DNA from: an uncultured beta proteobacterium
Lineage (GTDB): Bacteria > Pseudomonadota > Gammaproteobacteria > Burkholderiales > Burkholderiaceae_C
Direction: 5' to 3'
NCBI GenBank assembly: GCA_903840825.1
Contig: CAIMHL010000560.1
Span: 1 to 7,301 of the forward strand
DNA: 7,301 nt
How positions within the stretch are numbered: position 1 is the first letter of the stretch; every line of letters starts with the position of its first letter. The position numbers and the translations under genes are program-made. Under the pieces are notes generated by a model. The model was not told the origin of the DNA. It did no database searches and saw only the letters and a list, made by a program, of their open reading frames with translations. Positions 1 to 4,479 of this stretch are shown here, piece by piece.

Positions 1-71
1 GGGTTAAGTCAACAAAGTAAGACGCTTGGGAGAATGAACTTCGGCAATGCAGCGATACCGGTTATGGCACA
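1..71. other. Left edge, no gene seen
   Basis: This short stretch lies downstream of brnA on the minus strand. I see no credible coding region. A weak 6-bp inverted repeat (39-44 with 77-82, CTTCGG/CCGAAG, 32-base loop) spans the brnA stop codon, but it has no T-run and is not a convincing terminator. Confidence 0.5.
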
Positions 72-359
72 TCACACCGAAGCCAACTCCCGCGCCGCAT
101 CATCGAGCACGGCTTGCGGCACACCATGCTTGCGCAACGCCTCTATCAGCCGCGAAGTGGGGTCAAACATGAACTGCGCTTCATCACGGCGCAAGCCCTC
201 GCTCAAGTACAACTTAAGAAGGGTCTGGTAGCCGACCAAACCACGCTTGGGTGCGATGGCTTTCATCGACTCCACCACATCCACCGGAATGCGCAGCGTG
301 ATGGAGGTCATGGGTCGGTCCTTGGCTAGGCGAGTTTTTAGGGTGTCAGGAATGCTCAT
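72..359 (-). CDS. brnA: BrnA-type antitoxin (ribbon-helix-helix DNA-binding protein)
   Basis: A 95-residue protein that probably neutralises the BrnT toxin and, by family knowledge, represses its own operon as a DNA-binding dimer. Residues about 18-58 look like a ribbon-helix-helix: a short strand (TSITLRIP), a helix (VDVVESMKAIAPKRG), then a turn and second helix (YQTLLKLYLSEGLRR). A helical, acidic C-terminal tail follows (LIEALRKHGVPQAVLDDAAREL), a likely toxin contact. I chose the ATG at 357-359 because GAAAGG (367-372) lies 7 bases upstream; the in-frame ATG at 372-374 lacks a good ribosome site. The gene overlaps the brnT end by 14 bp, so translation is probably coupled. Assignment rests on partner, order and fold more than on distinctive residues. 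A generic CopG-family antitoxin is the alternative name. Confidence 0.85.
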   Translation of the reverse strand: MSIPDTLKTRLAKDRPMTSITLRIPVDVVESMKAIAPKRGLVGYQTLLKLYLSEGLRRDEAQFMFDPTSRLIEALRKHGVPQAVLDDAARELASV

Positions 360-645
360 GGTCTTGCCTTTCATGGGGAGTGGCCTTGCGGGCCGAAATG
401 ATCCGAATATGCGTCTCTTCAAACTGGATATGCACCACAAACAACAATCGCCCCTGCGCATCAAAACCAATAATGGCGTCGCGCGCCTCGTCGTTACGTC
501 CCGCATCCACCAGCCGAAACAACGGGTCAAAAAACACATTTATAGCCTGCTCGAACGTCACCCCTTCATGCTTGCCGGGGTTAGCAGCGGCTTTGCGGGG
601 ATTCCAGACAAAGTCGCAGCCGTTGAGGTGGTGATAAATATCCAT
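346..645 (-). CDS. brnT: BrnT-family ribonuclease toxin
   Basis: A 99-residue protein of normal length for BrnT, the RelE-fold ribonuclease toxin of type II BrnT/BrnA modules, which by family knowledge cleaves RNA and slows translation when its antitoxin is lost. Recognisable family blocks run through the protein: DFVWNPRKAAANPGKHEGVT near residues 11-30 (family form F-W-D-x-x-K-A-x-x-N-x-x-KH-G-V-x-F), FEQAINVFFDP, then GRLLFVVHIQFEETHIRIISARKAT near residues 65-89, the usual C-terminal signature. The start at 645 fits the family N-terminus; the frame stays open upstream but that part has no similarity I recognise. No Shine-Dalgarno precedes the ATG, and the predicted -10 box ends 7 bases before it. 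First gene of a two-gene operon with brnA. No inactivating change is apparent. Confidence 0.93.
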   Translation of the reverse strand: MDIYHHLNGCDFVWNPRKAAANPGKHEGVTFEQAINVFFDPLFRLVDAGRNDEARDAIIGFDAQGRLLFVVHIQFEETHIRIISARKATPHERQDHEHS

Positions 646-652
646 GGGTCTA

Positions 653-680
653 ATTCTAGTAAATGTATTTACTTTGTCAA
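653..680 (-). promoter_or_regulatory. Sigma70-like promoter of brnTA
   Basis: Reading the minus strand, TTGACA (675-680, perfect -35) is followed by a 16-base spacer and TAGAAT (653-658, five of six matches to the -10 consensus). Counting on from the -10 box puts transcription start near base 646, one base before the brnT ATG (643-645), so the message should have essentially no leader. The lack of a Shine-Dalgarno in front of brnT agrees with this. Confidence 0.7.
658..673. promoter_or_regulatory. Probable BrnA/BrnTA operator (perfect inverted repeat)
   Basis: AGTAAAT-GT-ATTTACT is a perfect inverted repeat with 7-base arms and a 2-base centre. It fills the spacer between the -35 and -10 boxes of the brnTA promoter and touches the -10. 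A ribbon-helix-helix dimer or tetramer bound here would block RNA polymerase, the normal autoregulation of such modules. Binding by this BrnA is inferred from position only. Confidence 0.65.
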
Positions 681-685
681 TACAT
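663..685. promoter_or_regulatory. Second inverted repeat over the brnTA -35 box
   Basis: ATGTATT (663-669) and AATACAT (679-685) form a perfect 7-bp inverted repeat with a 9-base spacer. It overlaps the right half of the first repeat and covers the -35 box. It may be a second site for the same repressor, giving cooperative binding. The area is AT-rich, so chance similarity is possible. Confidence 0.4.
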
Positions 686-688
686 AAA

Positions 689-795
689 ACATGCTGGCTC
701 GTTTGCAGCAAAGTTGCGATCGCAGCATGTCTGGCGAGAGAGTCACTGACCACCAAGTTTCTAAACCCAAGCTGAGTCACTCGCAAACCAGCATG
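689..795. repeat. Intergenic inverted repeats of unknown origin
   Basis: About 100 bases upstream of the brnTA promoter carry nested inverted repeats. ACATGCTG (689-696) pairs with CAGCATGT (723-730). The left arm also matches GCAAACCAGCATG (783-795) if four bases (698-701) are bulged. GAGTCACT occurs twice in direct orientation (740-747 and 774-781), and GCGATCGC (716-723) is an 8-bp palindrome. The layout resembles a small palindromic intergenic repeat or decayed mobile element, but there is no transposase and no clear target duplication. Confidence 0.35.
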
Positions 796-832
796 CTGAT
801 GTTGGTGCGCCGTGAATTAAAAAACCAGTGAA

Positions 833-1066
833 CACCCGCCCACGTGGCCGACTAAGGACGGTGTGGCGCTCGGCGTGGTGAGGTCAAGAAGGAGCCCCAC
901 AGGGCGGGTGACTTGAGAGGCGCCGAGTGCCACGCCGGCCTGAGTCCGGAATTGTCCTCGCCTGAAACTGCCTTTAAAAAGCAAACGCTGAATCACCGTC
1001 CTCAAACCCACCCCCTTAGCTTCACCCCCCTTGCGAACGCGCAACTGGTGAGGGCAGGTGGGTTTT
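833..1066 (+). ncRNA. Candidate structured RNA or leader, 5' of the flippase operon
   Basis: No gene fits this block, but its pairing potential is high. The strongest stem is 860-875 with 921-936: 16 consecutive pairs, two of them G-U, which would be mismatches in RNA from the other strand and so favour a plus-strand transcript. The hairpin continues inward with 884-888/912-916 and 894-897/902-905 (CACA loop). Perfect 9-bp pairings also join 833-841 to 902-910 (crossing the main stem, so a pseudoknot), 855-863 to 994-1002 (competing with the base of the main stem), and 1004-1012 to 1057-1065. I could not match it to RNase P RNA, tmRNA, 6S RNA or a known riboswitch. It may be a free small RNA, an attenuating leader for the operon starting at 1108, or a dispersed repeat. 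No clear promoter is visible in front of it. Confidence 0.35.
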
Positions 1067-1067
1067 T
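1004..1067 (+). terminator. Possible intrinsic terminator or attenuator
   Basis: AAACCCACC (1004-1012) pairs perfectly with GGTGGGTTT (1057-1065), with the T-run going on to 1067. The 44-base interior can fold further: 1022-1026 with 1047-1051, and TTGCG-AACG-CGCAA at 1031-1044. This looks like a plus-strand terminator 40 bases before the flippase gene. The large interior and the short T-run partly inside the stem weaken the call. Confidence 0.35.
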
Positions 1068-1077
1068 AAACTAAAGC

Positions 1078-1096
1078 GGTGTTACACCAAGTTACA
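1078..1096. promoter_or_regulatory. Small palindrome and direct repeat before the flippase gene
   Basis: GGTGTTACACC (1078-1088) is a perfect palindrome around a single central T. GTTACA recurs at 1081-1086 and 1091-1096, one helical turn apart. This lies 12 bases before the flippase ATG and could be an operator or chance; no good -35/-10 pair or Shine-Dalgarno is visible there. Confidence 0.25.
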
Positions 1097-1107
1097 GCCC
1101 CGCGTTA

Positions 1108-2571
1108 ATGAGTCTGCAATCGCAAGCCTTGGCTGGCTTTAGGTGGAGCGCCGGGCTCAAGTTGGTCAGCCAGATCATGACTTGGGCGATCACCATTTTT
1201 GTGATTCGCCTGCTCACCCCGGCGGACTATGGTTTGCTGGCCATGGCCACGGTGTCTGTCGCTTTTCTCACCATGTTCTCCGAGATGGGGCTGGGCGCAG
1301 CCGTGGTGCAACAGGCCCGCGTTGATGAGGCCCTGCTCAAGCGCGTACTGGGCGTGGTCTTGGTACTGCACTTTTCATTGGCGGCCCTGTTGGTGCTTTC
1401 AGCGCCGCTGGTGGCGCATTTTTACGATGAACCCCGGGTCACACCGATCTTGCGCGCACTCTCCTTGCAGTTTATTTTGGCCGGTTTTGCCGTCATGCCC
1501 AATGCTGACCTGCAGCGGCGCATGGCGTTTCGCAACCGCGCCTTGCTGGACTTGGCAAGCGCCTTGGTGGCCAGCGGCACTACTTTGGCGATGGCGCTGC
1601 AAGGGGCCGGGGTATGGGCTTTGGTGGCGGGCGCCTTGGGGGGGCAGCTGTGCAAAACAGTGGGGCTCAACTGGCTGTCGCCCACACGGTATGGGCCGGA
1701 GTTTTCTTTTAAAGGCCTACGCGAACTGCTCAGGTTTGGTGGCCAATTTACCGCTATCCAAGTTTTTTGGGTCTTTTTGTCGCAAGTTGACATCGTGATT
1801 GCAGCCAAGTGGCTGGGGCACGAAACGCTGGGCTTTTACTCAGTGGCCACACATTTCGCCTCCTTGCCGGGGCAGCGCATCTCGGCCTTGGTCAACCAGG
1901 TGGCCTTTGCCGCCTTTGCACGCTTGCAAACCGAGGTGGCGCAAACCGGTGCGCATGTGCTCAAAGGGGTGCGCATACTGAGTTTTTTTGCCTTTCCCGT
2001 GCTGTGGGGTTTGTCCAGCGTGGCGGCAGAAGGCGTGGAGGTGGTGCTGGGCCACGCGTGGGCGCAAGCAGCTTTTCCTTTGCAGGTGCTGGCCCTGATT
2101 ATTCCGCTGCGCATCGTGGGCAACTTTGTCAGCACCGCGCTTCAAGGCTTGGGCCGCTCAGACGTGGTGTTGCGCAACGTGATGTGGGCCTCGCTGATGG
2201 CGCCCCTCGCTTTTTTGGTGGGTGTCACGCAGGGGGGGCTGGCGGGCCTCTCGCTGGCCTGGCTGGTGGTCACACCGCTGGTTTTTTTGCAGGGCATGCT
2301 GCGCGGCCTGCCCCTGCTGGGCTTGCGCTGGGGGCAATTGGTGGCGGCCATGGCCCCGGCTGCTGGGGCTAGCTTAGTGATGGTGGGCGCGGTCACTGTT
2401 GCACGGCACTTTGTCTTCAGCCAACAAGACGGCCTTTGGCGGCTGTGTGGGCTGGTCATGGTCGGTGCCCTCGCTTATGGCGCCGTGTGGCTGGGCCTGA
2501 ACCGCAGCGGCGCGCGCGAAGTGCTGCTCTTGATGAAAAACATGGCCACTGTGAAGCCCCAAACCCTATGA
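1108..2571 (+). CDS. wzx: Wzx/WzxC-type polysaccharide flippase
   Basis: A 487-residue inner-membrane protein of the MOP/PST polysaccharide transporter family, which flips undecaprenyl-linked oligosaccharide units to the periplasm. It is almost entirely hydrophobic, with roughly 12-14 membrane segments. Family landmarks are visible: the N-terminal ALAGFRWSAG start, LLTPADYGLLAMATV at residues 36-50 after the first membrane segment, FSEMGLGAAVVQQ at 57-69, the central DIVIAAKWLGHETLGFYSVA at 228-247, and RIVGNFVSTALQGLGRSDV at 335-353. Length is normal for the family. The ATG at 1108 gives the usual N-terminus, although its Shine-Dalgarno is poor. The stop overlaps the next start (ATGA), so the two are translationally coupled. 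Four 7-base homopolymers lie inside the gene (G at 1638-1644 and 2232-2238, T at 1983-1989 and 2282-2288). The substrate cannot be read from the sequence. Confidence 0.9.
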   Translation: MSLQSQALAGFRWSAGLKLVSQIMTWAITIFVIRLLTPADYGLLAMATVSVAFLTMFSEMGLGAAVVQQARVDEALLKRVLGVVLVLHFSLAALLVLSAPLVAHFYDEPRVTPILRALSLQFILAGFAVMPNADLQRRMAFRNRALLDLASALVASGTTLAMALQGAGVWALVAGALGGQLCKTVGLNWLSPTRYGPEFSFKGLRELLRFGGQFTAIQVFWVFLSQVDIVIAAKWLGHETLGFYSVATHFASLPGQRISALVNQVAFAAFARLQTEVAQTGAHVLKGVRILSFFAFPVLWGLSSVAAEGVEVVLGHAWAQAAFPLQVLALIIPLRIVGNFVSTALQGLGRSDVVLRNVMWASLMAPLAFLVGVTQGGLAGLSLAWLVVTPLVFLQGMLRGLPLLGLRWGQLVAAMAPAAGASLVMVGAVTVARHFVFSQQDGLWRLCGLVMVGALAYGAVWLGLNRSGAREVLLLMKNMATVKPQTL

Positions 2572-4478
2572 CCCCGCTTAAAAAAATTTGGCAAATGGCC
2601 AACCGTGCGATGGCGCAACTCAGCCGAGGTCTGGCCTGGCGCTGGCGTGCCCGCTTGGAGCAGGCGCTGTACCGCTTGGCCGCCTGGCACCGGCGTCGGC
2701 TTTCAGGCACCTCATTTATTGGTGTGACGGGTAGTTTGGGCAAAACCACCACCAAAGACTTGATCGCTGGCGTTTTGACGCGCCATTTAGGGCCGGGACG
2801 GCAAAACCCGGGCTCGCTGAACTGGCCTTTGGACATGGTGCGCGTCATTTTGGGCACCCGGCACCGGCACCGTTTTTGTGTGGCCGAGATATCAGGCCAT
2901 GCCCCCGGCGTGATGGCGCTGCCACTTAGCTTGGTGCAACCCACGGTGGGGGTCGTAACCCACATCGGGGCCGATCATTTATCGACCTTCAGGAGCCGCG
3001 AGGCGATTGCCCAGGAGAAAAGCCAACTCATCAAGGCACTGCCCATTCATGGCGTGGCCATCTTGAATGCCGATGACCCGCTGGTACAGGCCATGCAAGC
3101 GCTGTGCGCCGGACGCACCGTGACCTTTGGCCTCTCAGAACAATCCATGCTACGCGGCACCAACCTTCACGCCGTCTGGCCCGAGCGCCTGTCACTGACC
3201 GCAACCTGGCGCGGGGAGTCGGTGCACATTCAAACCCAACTGTGTGGCAGCCATTGGGCCAGTGCGGTGCTGGCCGCCGTGGCTACCGGCGTGGCACTGG
3301 GCACGCCCTTGGCTGTGGCCGGGCAAGCGCTGGCAGGTGTAGCGCCTTTCGAGGGGCGCATGGCCCCGCTCATGGTCAAGGGCATCACGTTCATCAGGGA
3401 CGACTGGAAAGCACCGCTCTCCACCATCGCCCCCGCCTTTGAATTTATGCACCAGGCGCGGGCCCGGCGTAAAGTGATTGTGATGGGCACCTTGTCTGAT
3501 TACCAAGGCGATGCCAGCCAGCGCTATGTGGAGATTGCCCGCCAAGCGCTGGGCGCCGCCAACTGCGTGGTCTTTGTGGGGCCCCGCGCCTCTGCGGCGC
3601 TGCGCGCCAAAGACACGGCCCAAACCCCTTTGCAGGCGTTTGCCCATTTGCAAGACGCTGCGGCCTACCTGAGCGCCTACCTTGAACCCGGCGACCTGGT
3701 GCTGCTCAAAGGCTCGCACAAAGCCGACCACCTGCAGCGGCTGATCTTGGCGCTGTCAAAGCCTGTGCAGTGCTGGCGCATGGACTGCGGCCTGATCACC
3801 CCCTGCAACACCTGCCTCCAAGTGCAAGTACCCTCCGGCGACACTGCGGCCTACCTGCCCACCACCGTGCCTGCTGCCACACCTGTCGCCATGCCTGCTT
3901 TGCAGGGGCAACTTCACCACACAAACCAACCCTTGAGCTTGCACGCCACCGTGGTCATTGGGCTGGGCAATCCCCACGCCAGCCAGCAAGACACGCCACA
4001 CAACGCGGGCTACCAAACGCTGGACCTGCTCGCCTTTCGCATGGCGCAAACCTGGCACAACGCCAACGGCCTGGCGCTGGTGGCACGGGGCGAACTCTCT
4101 GGCTTGGCGCTGTGCCTCATCAAACCGCTGGCCCCCATGAACCATATCGGCCCGGTGCTGGCCACGCTGGCCGCGCAATGGGACTTTGAGGTGCGCCAAT
4201 GCATTTTGGTGCACGACGACATGGACTTGCCGCTGGGCACCGTGCGCGCCCGCCTGCGTGGGGGCGACGGTGGGCACCGGGGCGTGCAGTCCATCTTGCA
4301 GGCCTTTCAAAATGACCGGTTTCGACGGGTCAAGGTCGGTGTGGGGCAAGCACTTACAGGCCAGTCAGCGGCCGATTTTGTGCTGACGCCCTTTTCTGCC
4401 TCGCAAAAAGCCAGCATGGCCCAAGCCAGCCACGCCGCCGCCGACCGGGTGCTGGCGCTGATGCGCGAGGGCGCCTGA
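2568..4478 (+). CDS. MurF-like Mur ligase fused to a peptidyl-tRNA hydrolase-like domain
   Basis: A 636-residue two-enzyme fusion. Residues about 50-400 are the ATPase and C-terminal domains of a Mur ligase, which join a carboxylate to an amine using ATP: P-loop GVTGSLGKTTTK (52-63), EISGHAPG (107-114), THIGADHLSTF (131-141), the EK pair whose Lys151 is carbamylated in the family, NADDP (167-171), and KGSHKADHLQRLI (381-393). The usual MurF substrate-binding N-domain is missing, replaced by about 50 Arg-rich residues. Four cysteines (402, 407, 413, 416) follow, a possible metal site. Residues 459-636 are a near-complete Pth domain: GLGNP (465-469), TPHNAG with catalytic His478, PMN (523-525), HDDMDLP (549-555), GGHRG (568-572), KVGVG. 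The residue matching E. coli Asn114 is Arg571. I chose the ATG at 2568 (ATGA overlap with the flippase) over an upstream in-frame ATG at 2436 inside that gene. Likely cytoplasmic; true substrate unknown. Confidence 0.92.
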   Translation: MTPLKKIWQMANRAMAQLSRGLAWRWRARLEQALYRLAAWHRRRLSGTSFIGVTGSLGKTTTKDLIAGVLTRHLGPGRQNPGSLNWPLDMVRVILGTRHRHRFCVAEISGHAPGVMALPLSLVQPTVGVVTHIGADHLSTFRSREAIAQEKSQLIKALPIHGVAILNADDPLVQAMQALCAGRTVTFGLSEQSMLRGTNLHAVWPERLSLTATWRGESVHIQTQLCGSHWASAVLAAVATGVALGTPLAVAGQALAGVAPFEGRMAPLMVKGITFIRDDWKAPLSTIAPAFEFMHQARARRKVIVMGTLSDYQGDASQRYVEIARQALGAANCVVFVGPRASAALRAKDTAQTPLQAFAHLQDAAAYLSAYLEPGDLVLLKGSHKADHLQRLILALSKPVQCWRMDCGLITPCNTCLQVQVPSGDTAAYLPTTVPAATPVAMPALQGQLHHTNQPLSLHATVVIGLGNPHASQQDTPHNAGYQTLDLLAFRMAQTWHNANGLALVARGELSGLALCLIKPLAPMNHIGPVLATLAAQWDFEVRQCILVHDDMDLPLGTVRARLRGGDGGHRGVQSILQAFQNDRFRRVKVGVGQALTGQSAADFVLTPFSASQKASMAQASHAAADRVLALMREGA

Positions 4479-4479
4479 C

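Noticed and set aside
360..539. Longer BrnA frame with 60 extra residues
   Set aside because: It lies inside brnT in another frame; the antitoxin fold begins just after the ATG at 359, which has the better ribosome site.
646..786. 47-residue upstream extension of BrnT from a TTG codon
   Set aside because: It would cross the promoter and operator and has no family similarity; BrnT proteins begin near the ATG at 645.
833..940. HDV-like self-cleaving ribozyme from the crossing helices
   Set aside because: The order of strands is similar to any H-type pseudoknot, but helix lengths, junctions and a catalytic C position do not fit the HDV pattern.
891..950. Resemblance to RNase P RNA (GAGCCCCACAGGGCGGGTG resembles its GGGCTCCAYAGGGCAGGGTG region)
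   Set aside because: Only this short string is alike; the remaining conserved RNase P blocks and overall length are absent.
817..1044. 75-codon minus-strand reading frame in the intergenic gap
   Set aside because: It runs through the long stem region and reads like low-information sequence without a family match; the pairing structure explains the region better. Weak possibility of a dispersed repeat-encoded peptide remains.
1066..1107. RfaH ops/JUMPstart element before the polysaccharide operon
   Set aside because: GCGGTG at 1076-1081 only loosely recalls the ops core GGCGGTAGCGT; no real match.
2436..2567. 44-residue N-terminal extension of the Mur ligase-Pth protein
   Set aside because: It lies wholly inside the flippase gene in another frame, is Arg-rich shadow sequence, and the ATGA overlap at 2568 gives a normal coupled start.
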